A stretch of DNA of 64,000 nucleotides from Actinomyces denticolens (GTDB taxonomy: Bacteria > Actinomycetota > Actinomycetes > Actinomycetales > Actinomycetaceae): contig NZ_MVIW01000012.1 of the NCBI RefSeq assembly GCF_002072185.1, forward strand, positions 1 through 64,000, read 5' to 3'. Within the stretch, counting starts at the first letter, position 1, and every line of letters begins with the position of its first letter. A program made the position numbers and the translations under genes. This document shows positions 35,544-44,073 of the stretch, piece after piece. The notes under the pieces are model-generated. The model did no database searches. It was not told where the DNA came from and saw only the letters and a list, made by a program, of their open reading frames with translations.

Positions 35544-36155
35544 TCAGTCGGGGTACTGGCGACGGGCCACCTGCGGCCTGGGCTGGCGCATGCGGCGCAT
35601 GCTGACGCAGCGGGCCATGATGTACCAGAAGATCCGGCCCTGGGACGACCACGTCTCGCGTCCGAACTTGGCGTCGAGACGGCGGCGCAGGATGAGCCAG
35701 CAGGCGATGACGTCGAGGATCATGACGAGGGTCAGCGCGTACAGGCCGACCATGAGCCACAGCATCAGTTGCGGCATCGACTGCCCGAAAAGGCCCAGGA
35801 TGAGAACGGCGAAGGCCACTGGGATGAAGAATTCGCCCACGGAGAAGCGGGCGTCGATGTAGTCGCGGACATAGCGCTTGACCGGCCCCTTGTCCCGCGC
35901 GGGGAGGTAGCGCTCATCCCCGGTCTCCATCGCCAGGCGCTGGCGCTCCCATGCCTCGTCCCGCCTCGCCCGGGCCTCGCGCTTAGCGGCCTTTCGATCC
36001 GTGGGCACCACCGGGTGCAGGCGCCTGGCCTGGGCGTCCCTGCGTTTGGGGGTGGGGCGGCCCTTCCCCCCGGCCTTGGACGGCGTCGTCTCGGGCGCGG
36101 GCGCGGGAGCCTCGTTCTTCTTGAAGAGCTTCACCGGCTCAGGGTAGCGGCTCAT
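35544..36155 (-). CDS. DUF3043 membrane protein
   Basis: 203 residues from MSRYPEPVKLFKKNEA. The first about 100 residues are Lys/Arg/Pro-rich and likely cytoplasmic, then RYVRDYIDARFSVGEFFIPV and two close helices (FAVLILGLFGQ and MLWLMVGLYALTLVMILDV), and a basic C-terminal tail. That arrangement is the actinobacterial DUF3043 family, of unknown function. An upstream frame extends another 97 residues but has no ribosome site and lies over the M20 gene. Confidence 0.82.
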   Translation of the reverse strand: MSRYPEPVKLFKKNEAPAPAPETTPSKAGGKGRPTPKRRDAQARRLHPVVPTDRKAAKREARARRDEAWERQRLAMETGDERYLPARDKGPVKRYVRDYIDARFSVGEFFIPVAFAVLILGLFGQSMPQLMLWLMVGLYALTLVMILDVIACWLILRRRLDAKFGRETWSSQGRIFWYIMARCVSMRRMRQPRPQVARRQYPD

Positions 36156-36161
36156 CCGCGA

Positions 36162-36167
36162 TACCCT
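36162..36167 (+). promoter_or_regulatory. Candidate -10 box, leaderless start of the M20 peptidase
   Basis: TACCCT ends seven bases before the ATG at 36175, in the short divergent gap to the DUF3043 gene. Confidence 0.45.
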
Positions 36168-36174
36168 GCAAACC

Positions 36175-37563
36175 ATGATCACCGTCGACTCGATCCGCGC
36201 CGCGGTGCGCGATGCCTTCCCCACTATCGTCTCCGACCTGACCGATCTCGTGGCCATTCCCTCGGTCTCGGCGGCCAGCCACGACCAGGCCGAGGTGCTC
36301 CGCTCCGCCGAGCACGTGGCCGGCCTCCTGCGCAACGCCGGACTGGAGGCCGAGGTGACCAGCGTGGACTGCCCCGACGGCACGCCCGGACGTCCCGCGG
36401 TCCTCGCCCACGCCGATGGCCCCGCCGGCTCCCCGCACGTGCTCATCTACTCCCACCACGACGTCCAGCCCGTGGGCGACCCCTCCGCCTGGCAGCAGGC
36501 CGACCCCTTCATTGCCGAGCAGCGGGGCGAGCGCCTCTTCGGGCGAGGGACCTCGGACGACGGCGCCGGCGTCGTCACGCACCCCCACGCCCTGCGGATC
36601 CTGCGCGAGCTCGGCGGCGGGCAGCTGCCCTGCTCCGTCACCGTGTACATCGAGGGAGAGGAGGAGGTCGGCTCGCCGTCCTTCGAGGCCTTCCTCGCCG
36701 CCCACCGCGACCGCCTCGACGCCGATGTCATCATCGTGGCCGACTCCTCGAACTGGAGGGTCGGGGTCCCGGCGCTCACCACCTCGCTGCGGGGCGTCGT
36801 CCAGGTCGACGCCCGCATCGACGTGCTCGATCACGCCCTGCACTCCGGGCAGTACGGCGGCCCCGTCCTCGACGCCGTGACCACCATGTGCCGGCTCGTG
36901 GCCACCCTCCACGACGACGCGGGCGACGTCGCCGTCCCCGGCCTGGTGAGCGAGCCCGCCGCCGCCCCCGACTTCCCCGAGTACGCCGAGGAGGACTTCC
37001 GCGCCGACGCCGGCGTGCTGCCCGGCGTCGAGCTCATCGGCACGGGGGATCTCACCGCCCGACTGTGGACCAAGCCGACCATCACCGTCATCGGCATGGA
37101 CGTCACGCCCCTGGAGCGCTCCGGCAACGTGCTCGCCCCCTCCTGCACCGCCCGGATCTCCATGCGCATCGCCCCCGGGCAGGACCCCGAGTCGGCGATC
37201 GAGGCGCTCACCTCCCACCTGGCGTCCCATGTGCCCTTCGGGGCGCGCCTGACCGTCACCGGGCGCGAGGCCGGCCCCGCGTTCCACGGCTCCTCGGACA
37301 CGCCCGCCGGCCGTGCCGCCCACTGGGCCCTGACGACCGGATTCGGAGCCGAGGCCGTCGACATCGGTCAGGGCGGCTCCATCCCCTTCATCGCCACCCT
37401 CCAGTCCACGTTCCCGGGCGCCCAGGTCCTGGTGACCGGCATCGAGGACCCGGACACCCGCGCGCACAGCGAGGACGAGTCGATGCACCTGGGGGACCTG
37501 GAGCGCATCGTCGTCTCCGAGGCCCTCCTCCTGGCGCGCCTGGGCGGTGCCATCGAGGCATGA
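36175..37563 (+). CDS. M20-family dipeptidase/metallopeptidase
   Basis: 462 residues. Metal ligands and catalytic residues: YSHHDVQP (His, Asp) near residue 99, GRGTSDDGAG near 124, IEGEEEVGSPSFE (catalytic Glu and metal Glu) near 159, and a C-terminal HSEDESMHLGD. The lid domain of about 120 residues lies between. M20 dipeptidases cleave dipeptides or deacylate amino acids with two zinc ions. Its stop overlaps the start of the glycerate-kinase-like gene (ATGA), so both are on one transcript. Confidence 0.9.
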   Translation: MITVDSIRAAVRDAFPTIVSDLTDLVAIPSVSAASHDQAEVLRSAEHVAGLLRNAGLEAEVTSVDCPDGTPGRPAVLAHADGPAGSPHVLIYSHHDVQPVGDPSAWQQADPFIAEQRGERLFGRGTSDDGAGVVTHPHALRILRELGGGQLPCSVTVYIEGEEEVGSPSFEAFLAAHRDRLDADVIIVADSSNWRVGVPALTTSLRGVVQVDARIDVLDHALHSGQYGGPVLDAVTTMCRLVATLHDDAGDVAVPGLVSEPAAAPDFPEYAEEDFRADAGVLPGVELIGTGDLTARLWTKPTITVIGMDVTPLERSGNVLAPSCTARISMRIAPGQDPESAIEALTSHLASHVPFGARLTVTGREAGPAFHGSSDTPAGRAAHWALTTGFGAEAVDIGQGGSIPFIATLQSTFPGAQVLVTGIEDPDTRAHSEDESMHLGDLERIVVSEALLLARLGGAIEA

Positions 37564-38774
37564 GGGTCCTCCTGGCCCCGGGGGCGATGAGCCCCGAGCC
37601 CGGGGGCGCCCCCATCGCCGAGCTCGGGCTGGGCGCCCGCGCCGTCGCCGAGGCCCTGGCCCGCGGATGGTCGCGCGCCCGCCCGGACGATGCCCTCGCG
37701 CTCCTGCCGATCCCCGACGGCGGCCCCGGGCTCACCACCGCGATCCAGCCCGGCGCCGTCGAGGACCGCGCCGTTCTCGACGTCCCGGGCCCGCTGGGCC
37801 AGGCGCGGCAGGCCGCCCTCGTGCGTCTCACGCGCGCAGCGGGCGCAGCGGGCGCGGGGGGCGCAGGCGCCGCGGGCGCCACATGGGTCCTCGACGCCGC
37901 GAGCATCGCCCCCATCCCCGCCGATCGCCGGGAGGCGGGCCGCGAGGCGGAGCACGGCAGTACGCGGGGCCTCGGCGAGGCCATGCGCCAGGCGCTGGGG
38001 CGTGCCCGTGAGGGCGACGTGCTCGTCGTCGGGCTCGCGCGCACCGCGGCGCACGACGGCGGCGCCGGGCTGCTCGACGCCCTTGGCGGGCCCGAGGGGG
38101 CCCGCGCCTTGATCGCCGGGCGCGATGTCGTCCTCGCCCTGGCCGACACCGCCCCCCTGGGCGGGATGAACGGGGCGGGACAGGGCCTCATCGCCCTGAC
38201 CGGGCTCGCCCCGGCCGCGGTCCAGGATCTCGACCGCCGGGCCTGCTCCCGCGCCTCGGCGCTCCTGCCCGCCCTCGCCGGAGGCGATCCCGCCCCCAAG
38301 GCGCTCCTGATCGGCCAGGCGCCGGGCGCCGGGGTGGGCGCGGAGGGGCACCGGGACGGGCCTCTGCGCCCCTCGGGCTGGGGGACGGGCGCCGGGGGAG
38401 GGGCGGCGATCATCCTCCGGGCGCTCGGGGCCCGGGCGCTCCCGGGGGCCCGCGTCGCGGCGGGGCTGACGGGCCTCGAGGCCGCCGCAGAGGAGGCGGA
38501 CCTGGTCGTCACCGCCGTCGGGGAGGCCTATGACATCCTGGCCGACTCGGTTCCCGAGGTGGTGGGCGCGGCGGCGTCCCGGCTGGCGCTTCCCGCAGTC
38601 CTCGTCACGGGGATCTCGGCCGTTCCCCGGGGCGAGCTCGCCGGGGCGGGCATCGTCTCGCAGTACGCGCTCACCCCTGCGGGCGGCGGGCAGTGGATCG
38701 ACGGCGGCGCTCCCGGGATCGCACAGCGCCTGGAGGGCCTGGGGGAGCGACTGGCGCGCACCTGGTCCCGCTGA
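37560..38774 (+). CDS. Glycerate kinase-family protein with divergent N-terminus
   Basis: 404 residues, ATG overlapping the M20 stop. The family fold is recognisable from PIPDGGPGLTT near residue 52 (usually P-x-A-D-G-G-E-G-T), then GLARTAAHDGGAGLL, GAGGGAAIIL and the GEAYDILADSV region. The usual N-terminal DSFKGS, which helps bind substrate, is here APGAMSPEPGG, so the active site is altered. A Gly/Ala-rich slippage-prone tract encodes AAGAAGAGGAGAAGA near residue 92. Canonical members phosphorylate glycerate; here the substrate is open. Confidence 0.72.
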   Translation: MRVLLAPGAMSPEPGGAPIAELGLGARAVAEALARGWSRARPDDALALLPIPDGGPGLTTAIQPGAVEDRAVLDVPGPLGQARQAALVRLTRAAGAAGAGGAGAAGATWVLDAASIAPIPADRREAGREAEHGSTRGLGEAMRQALGRAREGDVLVVGLARTAAHDGGAGLLDALGGPEGARALIAGRDVVLALADTAPLGGMNGAGQGLIALTGLAPAAVQDLDRRACSRASALLPALAGGDPAPKALLIGQAPGAGVGAEGHRDGPLRPSGWGTGAGGGAAIILRALGARALPGARVAAGLTGLEAAAEEADLVVTAVGEAYDILADSVPEVVGAAASRLALPAVLVTGISAVPRGELAGAGIVSQYALTPAGGGQWIDGGAPGIAQRLEGLGERLARTWSR

Positions 38775-38796
38775 GCGGAGGGCCGACGGCGCCGCC

Positions 38797-39822
38797 TCAG
38801 CGCAGCGCGGCGATCCCCGGGGCCATCGCGGTCGAGCCGCGCACGATGAGGTCGGGGATGAAGGTCATCTCCGCGTCGACGGGCTTCTCGCCGTTGATCG
38901 CCGCGAGCAGCGTGGACACGGCCGCCCGGCAGATGGCCTCCACGGGCTGGCGGACCGTCGTCAGCGGCGGGTGCGTCATCGCCAGGAGGGGGGAGTCGTC
39001 GTAGCCGATGACGGAGATGTCCGTGGGGACGGCGCGGCCGGTGGAGCGGATCCCCTTGATGGCGCCCAGCGCCATCATGTCCGATCCGCAGATGATGCCG
39101 GTGCATCCCTGCTCGGCCAGGGCGGCGCCCGCCGTCGCCCCTCCCTCATAGGTGTACAGGCTCTCCGCGATCCGCAGCGCCTCGCCCGGGCAGCAGGCCC
39201 TCATGGCGTCCTCGTACCCGGTGCGCTTGCGCACGGCGGGGACCATGCGGGTGGGGCCGGTGGCGAAGCCGATCCGCCGGTGCCCGAGGCTGGCCAGGTG
39301 CTCCACGGCCATCACCGCCGCGGCCCGATCATCGGTGGTGAATCCTGGCGCCTTGATCATGGGGGCGTTGCCGTTGATCGTCACCAGGGGGACGCCCCGT
39401 GTGCGCAGCTTCTGGTAGCGGGTGACATTGCCCGTCGTGTCCGCGTGCCGCCCGGAGACGAAGACGATGCCGGACACGCCCCGCTCGACGAGCATCTCGA
39501 TGTACTCGTCCTCGCTGACCCCGCCGGGGGTCTGGGTGCACAGCACCGGTGTGTGGCCGCTGGGGGTGAGCAGCTGCTCGATCTCCTGGGCGAAGAGGGG
39601 GAAGATCGGGTTGCTCAACTCGGGGACGATGAGGCCGACGAGGCCGCGGGAGCGGTTGTCCACGGACTCGGGGCGCTCATATCCCAGGACGTCGAGGGCT
39701 GCCAGCACCTGACGCCGGGTCTCGTCGGCCACGTTCGACTTGCCGTTGAGCACGCGGGAGACGGTCGCCGTCGAGACACCGGCCTGCTCGGCGATGTCCG
39801 TCAGCGTGATGCGCTGCGCCAC
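38797..39822 (-). CDS. LacI-family sugar-responsive repressor
   Basis: 341 residues from a GTG. N-terminal helix-turn-helix: TLTDIAEQAGVSTATVSRVL with the hinge NVADETRRQVLAALDVLGY. The ligand domain is the type-1 periplasmic-binding fold (GLVGLIVPELSNPIFP ... ISVIGYDDSPLLAMTHPPLTTVRQP). It lies just downstream of malG, on the same strand, with its own gap. It most likely senses maltose or a related sugar and controls the malEFG promoter at 43966-43994. Confidence 0.88.
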   Translation of the reverse strand: MAQRITLTDIAEQAGVSTATVSRVLNGKSNVADETRRQVLAALDVLGYERPESVDNRSRGLVGLIVPELSNPIFPLFAQEIEQLLTPSGHTPVLCTQTPGGVSEDEYIEMLVERGVSGIVFVSGRHADTTGNVTRYQKLRTRGVPLVTINGNAPMIKAPGFTTDDRAAAVMAVEHLASLGHRRIGFATGPTRMVPAVRKRTGYEDAMRACCPGEALRIAESLYTYEGGATAGAALAEQGCTGIICGSDMMALGAIKGIRSTGRAVPTDISVIGYDDSPLLAMTHPPLTTVRQPVEAICRAAVSTLLAAINGEKPVDAEMTFIPDLIVRGSTAMAPGIAALR

Positions 39823-39935
39823 TGGTTCCCTTTCGAGGATGGATGATCGGCCAGAGCCGATGCTCGGTTTCTAGGATGACTCTACGTCCCGTTGGACCCG
39901 GGATGCCCACAATCCCACGCACCCGCGACGATGAC

Positions 39936-39974
39936 GACTGCTCGTGGCCCCGGCGGGCGGGGCCACGAGCAGTC
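39936..39974 (-). terminator. 16-bp perfect-stem terminator of the mal operon
   Basis: GACTGCTCGTGGCCCC at 39936-39951 and its exact complement at 39959-39974 enclose a seven-base loop. It lies 15 bases beyond the malG stop on the minus strand, with no T-run. Confidence 0.8.
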
Positions 39975-39989
39975 AGGGGGTGACGGGCC

Positions 39990-40949
39990 TCAGCCCTTGA
40001 CCGCGCCGGCGGTGGCACCGCCGACGATGTACTTCTGCAAGTACTGGAAGAGCGCGACCACGGGCAGCATTGTCAGCACCGCGCCGGCGGCGAACATGCC
40101 GAGGTTGTTGGAGCGGTCGCCGGAGAGCAAGCCGTACAGGCCCACCGCCAGCGTCTTCTTGGAATCATCGGTCAGGAAGATCGTTCCGAGGAGGAAGTCG
40201 GAGATGATCCCCACGAAGGCGAGTAGGAAGGTGGTGGCCAGGATCGGCTTGAGAGTGGGCAGCAGGATGATACGGAAGACCTGCCAGTGCGTGCAGCCGT
40301 CGAGGAGGGCCGCCTCATCGAGCTCCCGGGGGATCGTGTCGAAAGTTCCCTTGATGAGCCAGACCTGGCCGAGCGCCCCGCCCATGAGGGCCAGCGAGTA
40401 GCCGGTGAGGGTATTGAGCCCGATGGCCGGGATGACCTCGCCGATATCGCTGATCATGTTGTAGATGGCGATCATGGCGAGGATCGCCGGGAACATCATG
40501 ATGAGGAGGAGGGCGAGGAGGCCGCCGCGGCGGCCCCTGAAGCGGAAGCGGGAGAAGGCGTAGGCGGCCAGCATCGAGAAGAAGATCTGGAAGGCGGCCA
40601 CGACGGCGCACACGATGATCGTGTTGGCGTACCAGCGCAGGAAGGGGCCCTTCTCATTGCTGAGCAGGCGCGAGTAGTTGGTCAGACTGATCTCGGTGGG
40701 GATGAGCTTGGTCGAGGAGACCGTGCCCAGCGGATTGAATGAGGCCGAGATGACGTACAGCACCGGGAAGGCGGCGAAGACGAGGGCGAGGATGCCGACG
40801 ACGTGCCGCCATCCGATCTCGGCGAACCAGCGCCCGAAGGACATCTTGTTCTCAATGGGCGCGGCAGGCGGCTCATCGTCGGGGAAGGCCACCTGCGCGG
40901 CGATCTGATCGGCGTCGAGCGCCCTGGCACCGTGGGGGTTCTGAGTCAT
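39990..40949 (-). CDS. malG: MalG-like maltose/maltodextrin ABC permease
   Basis: 319 residues with six helices. The EAA loop that contacts the ATPase is ELDEAALLDGCTHWQVFRIILLP, quoted in part as DEAALLDGC near residue 207. The N-terminal about 40 residues are cytoplasmic. It is the second permease after malF (21-base gap). No MalK ATPase is encoded in this window; actinobacteria usually share a MsiK-type ATPase encoded elsewhere. Confidence 0.92.
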   Translation of the reverse strand: MTQNPHGARALDADQIAAQVAFPDDEPPAAPIENKMSFGRWFAEIGWRHVVGILALVFAAFPVLYVISASFNPLGTVSSTKLIPTEISLTNYSRLLSNEKGPFLRWYANTIIVCAVVAAFQIFFSMLAAYAFSRFRFRGRRGGLLALLLIMMFPAILAMIAIYNMISDIGEVIPAIGLNTLTGYSLALMGGALGQVWLIKGTFDTIPRELDEAALLDGCTHWQVFRIILLPTLKPILATTFLLAFVGIISDFLLGTIFLTDDSKKTLAVGLYGLLSGDRSNNLGMFAAGAVLTMLPVVALFQYLQKYIVGGATAGAVKG

Positions 40950-40970
40950 GGTGATCGTGTCCTTCCGCGC

Positions 40971-42572
40971 TCAGTTGATGTCTTCGAGCGCCTTGGTGGC
41001 GCGGAACTGGATGGCCGCGAGCAGTCCTGTGATGATGAACAGGATGACGGAGACCGCGGAGGCGAATCCGTAGTCGGCGCCGGAGCCGCCGAAGGCGATG
41101 CGGTAGATCATGGAGATGAGGATGTCCGTGCCGCCGCGTGTGTACTCATCGGCACCGAAGGGGCCGCCGCCGGTGAGCAGCTGGATGGCGTTGAAGTTGT
41201 TGAAGTTGAAGGCGAAGGAGCTCACGAGCAGCGGCGCGACGGCGACCAGCAGGAGCGGCGCGGTCACACGCGTGGTGGTCTGCCATCCGTTGGCGCCATC
41301 CATCTTCGCGGCCTCCTTGACGTCACCGGCGATGGACTGCAGCGCCCCCGTGCACACGATGAACATGTAGGGGAAGCCCATCCAGGTGTTGGTCAGCAGG
41401 ATGGCGATCTTGGCCATCGTGGGATCGGAGAACCACGGGATGGACAGATGCAGGGTCTGGTTGATGAGGCCGAAGTCCTTGTTGTAGAAGTTCGACCACA
41501 CCAGCAGTGAGATGAAGCCGGGCACGGCGTAGGGGAGCAGGAGGAAGGAGCGGTAGAGCTTCTTGCCGCGCACGCGGTCGTCGTTGAGGGTGAGGGCCAG
41601 GAAGAAGCCGACCAGGAAGCTCAGCAGCACCGAGCCGAAGGCGAACACCACCGTCCACAGGAAGGCCTTGAAGAACTGTTTTCCGATGGAGCTGTCCGTG
41701 AACAGGCGCTTGTAGTTCTCCAGTCCCACGTTCTGCTTCCAGGACTGGGCGAGTTTGGTGCCGTCGTCGGCGACGAAGAAGTCGGACTTGCCGACCTTCT
41801 GCACCGAGTAGACCACGCTCGTCGGGGCGCCGGTGTTCGGATCGGGAACGGTGGCGGTGATCGTGTCGGAGGCCTTGTCGTAGACCATGGAGCGGGTGCC
41901 CTCGAAGGCGGCGCGCACGCCCTGGGCCTTGATGACCGTGTCACCGCTGGCCATCACGTTGAGGGCCTCGATCTTCTTGTAGGCATCGTTGACCTGCTGC
42001 GCGCTCAGGATTGTGTAGCCGTCGGCCTTGGTGACGAAGCCGTCCTCGACGGTGACATCGGAACCGGCCTCCGTCACGGTCTCGCCGTCGGCGCCGCGCA
42101 GCGCCTTCCCGGTGGCCGGGTCGACGAGGAACAGGGCGAAGGGGCCCTCCGCCGCGCTCTCCTTCGTACCGACGGACAGGTTGTAGAGCGGGGAGTCCTT
42201 GGTCTGCTGGATGGAGTTATTGGTGATCGTGCTGATCGCCTCCTCCTTCGTGCCGCGGAATCCATCGCCGAAGTTCGTGAAGGACGTCTGGATCGTCAGG
42301 ATGATGGGCACGATGAGGAAGATCGCGAGGAAGAAGGTGCCGGGGAAGAGGTACTTGCCCGGGATGAAGCGCTTGGTGGAGTAGAGCAGGAACGCCGCCA
42401 GCACGCTCACGACGACGATGGCCAGCCACAGCCACATCTTGAAGGTGATGAGCAGGGGGATGAGGTAGACGGCGGCGGCGGCGATGAGCGCCAGGGCGGT
42501 GATGCGACCGATGAGTCCGGTCAGGGTTGTTGTTCTCTCCCGCGGTGCGGCGGGCTTGGGGGATGACGGCAT
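40971..42572 (-). CDS. malF: MalF-like maltose/maltodextrin ABC permease
   Basis: 533 residues from MPSSPKPAAPRERTTTL. Three N-terminal helices, then a large exported loop of about 170 residues between helices 3 and 4 (the MalF P2-type domain) and the core permease with EAAKMDGANGWQTT near residue 440. P2 contacts the binding protein in E. coli MalF, so MalE docking there is likely. An earlier ATG in the frame lacks a ribosome site. Confidence 0.92.
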   Translation of the reverse strand: MPSSPKPAAPRERTTTLTGLIGRITALALIAAAAVYLIPLLITFKMWLWLAIVVVSVLAAFLLYSTKRFIPGKYLFPGTFFLAIFLIVPIILTIQTSFTNFGDGFRGTKEEAISTITNNSIQQTKDSPLYNLSVGTKESAAEGPFALFLVDPATGKALRGADGETVTEAGSDVTVEDGFVTKADGYTILSAQQVNDAYKKIEALNVMASGDTVIKAQGVRAAFEGTRSMVYDKASDTITATVPDPNTGAPTSVVYSVQKVGKSDFFVADDGTKLAQSWKQNVGLENYKRLFTDSSIGKQFFKAFLWTVVFAFGSVLLSFLVGFFLALTLNDDRVRGKKLYRSFLLLPYAVPGFISLLVWSNFYNKDFGLINQTLHLSIPWFSDPTMAKIAILLTNTWMGFPYMFIVCTGALQSIAGDVKEAAKMDGANGWQTTTRVTAPLLLVAVAPLLVSSFAFNFNNFNAIQLLTGGGPFGADEYTRGGTDILISMIYRIAFGGSGADYGFASAVSVILFIITGLLAAIQFRATKALEDIN

Positions 42573-42624
42573 TGTCGAGGCCTTTCGGGTTCTGACTGCA
42601 AGGGGGCTGGGAGGGAGGCGGGCG

Positions 42625-43914
42625 TCAGCCCTGGATGGACCTCTTGATCTCCTCACCAGCGCTGGTCATCGTCGACGTGGGGTCGGCGCCGTTGATGATG
42701 TTGGCCTGCGCTTTGCCCAAGGGGCCCCAGACCGCGGCCATCGCGGGAATCGAGGGGAGTGGATCGGCTGAGGCCGCGAAGTCGTTGAACGCGGCCATCT
42801 CCGGGCTGGTGGACTTGAGCTTCTCGATGAGGTCCTTCTGAGCCGGGGGCAGCTCGTTGGAGACCATCATCGCCTCGGCGAAGGAGGAGTCCTTGGCGAC
42901 GTCGATGACGAATGACTCGGCGAAGCCCTTGTTCGCGCCGTTGGAGGCGACGTAGAAGCAGTTGACACCGGCGAAGGGTCGCGCCTGCGATCCCGGGATG
43001 CTCTCGAACCCGGGTACTTTGACGACGGCGTAGTCCATGCCCGCCTTCTTGACATCCGCCAGCGCCCAGGGGCCGGTGAGGAGATAGGGGGCGTTACCGT
43101 CGGTGAAGGTCGAGATGGCGTTGTTCTTGTCGATCGAGGTGGTGAGCGCGCCCTGCTGCCCCATCCAAGCGATCTTCTCCGCCGCCTTGACCGAGCCCTC
43201 GCCACCCACGCCGAGGTCATCGGCGTTGTAGGAGCCGTCGGCGTTCTTGCCGAACATATAGCCGCCTCCGGCGGTGAAGATCGGCTCCAAGTGGTAGGCG
43301 TCGCCGGCCTCGCCGACCTGGATGGCCAGGGCCGCCTTGGTCCCGGCGGCCTTGCCGGCCTCGACGATCTCCTCGATGGACTGGGGTGCCGTGTGGGAGG
43401 TCAGCGCCTTGTTGACGTACAGCGCGACGCATTCGACGGCGTAGGGCACCGCGTAGGTCTGGCTGTCGTAGGTGACCGCGGTCAGGGCGACGTCGGAGTA
43501 GTTCTCCTTGGCCTTCGCGCTGATGTTGACGGGGACGATCGAGCCGTTCTGGACGAGGTTGCCGATCCAGTCATGCGCTCCGATGACGATGTCAGGGCCG
43601 TTGCCGGCCTGGTTCGCCGTGACGAAATTGGTCTGGAGGTCGTTGGCCACGATCTGCACGGCGACGGTGATGCCCTGGGCCTGGCCCCAGGCGGCGGCCT
43701 TGTCCCGGATGGACTCGGCCTTCTTCTGGTCCGCCCAGATGACGAGATCGGCCTTGTCCCCGGCGGCGGGAGCCGCGGGATCAACGGTGGCGTCCGCCGC
43801 CGGGGCGCCCGAGCTGCTCGAGGGGGATGGGGAGGAACTGCTGCACGCGGCGGCGGCGGACAGCGATGCGGTGATAGCCGTTATATGAAGGAACGACCTG
43901 CGATTGATCGGCAC
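42625..43914 (-). CDS. malE: MalE-like maltose/maltodextrin-binding lipoprotein
   Basis: 429 residues from a GTG with AAGGAGAATC upstream. The leader MPINRRSFLHITAITASLS carries a twin-arginine-like RRSFL and a lipobox ending at Cys24 (SAAAAC), so it is probably a Tat-exported lipoprotein, a less usual route for sugar-binding proteins. The mature part is a class I binding protein: DLVIWADQKKAESIRD, GPDIVIGAHDWIGNLVQNG, YAVPYAVECVALYVNK, then GPWALADVKKAGMDYAVVKVPGF, cited as TGPWALADVK. It delivers sugar to MalFG. Confidence 0.92.
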   Translation of the reverse strand: MPINRRSFLHITAITASLSAAAACSSSSPSPSSSSGAPAADATVDPAAPAAGDKADLVIWADQKKAESIRDKAAAWGQAQGITVAVQIVANDLQTNFVTANQAGNGPDIVIGAHDWIGNLVQNGSIVPVNISAKAKENYSDVALTAVTYDSQTYAVPYAVECVALYVNKALTSHTAPQSIEEIVEAGKAAGTKAALAIQVGEAGDAYHLEPIFTAGGGYMFGKNADGSYNADDLGVGGEGSVKAAEKIAWMGQQGALTTSIDKNNAISTFTDGNAPYLLTGPWALADVKKAGMDYAVVKVPGFESIPGSQARPFAGVNCFYVASNGANKGFAESFVIDVAKDSSFAEAMMVSNELPPAQKDLIEKLKSTSPEMAAFNDFAASADPLPSIPAMAAVWGPLGKAQANIINGADPTSTMTSAGEEIKRSIQG

Positions 43915-43965
43915 CTGTGATTCTCCTTCGAATCTGTGAAGGGCGATGAAACCCCTTGCGTAAAA

Positions 43966-43994
43966 AATGTAACGAAGGTGCAAGTCAGGTGCAA
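43966..43994 (-). promoter_or_regulatory. mal promoter with overlapping LacI-type half-sites
   Basis: On the minus strand TTGCAC (43994-43989), a 17-base spacer and TACATT (43971-43966) form a good vegetative promoter. The plus strand shows GGTGCAA at 43977 and 43988, a direct repeat with an 11-base period covering the -35 and spacer, plus CTTGC at 43955 and TTTGCAGG near 44020. TTGCA-type half-sites are typical LacI/MalR-family operators, so repression would block RNA polymerase directly. The leader would be about 45 bases before the malE GTG. Confidence 0.6.
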
Positions 43995-44073
43995 TGACAT
44001 TGATCGTGGTCGCAGGAGGTTTGCAGGTTTCCTCAAGTCGGGGCGGTGCGCGGTGGTGGGAGATGTGCGCCGC

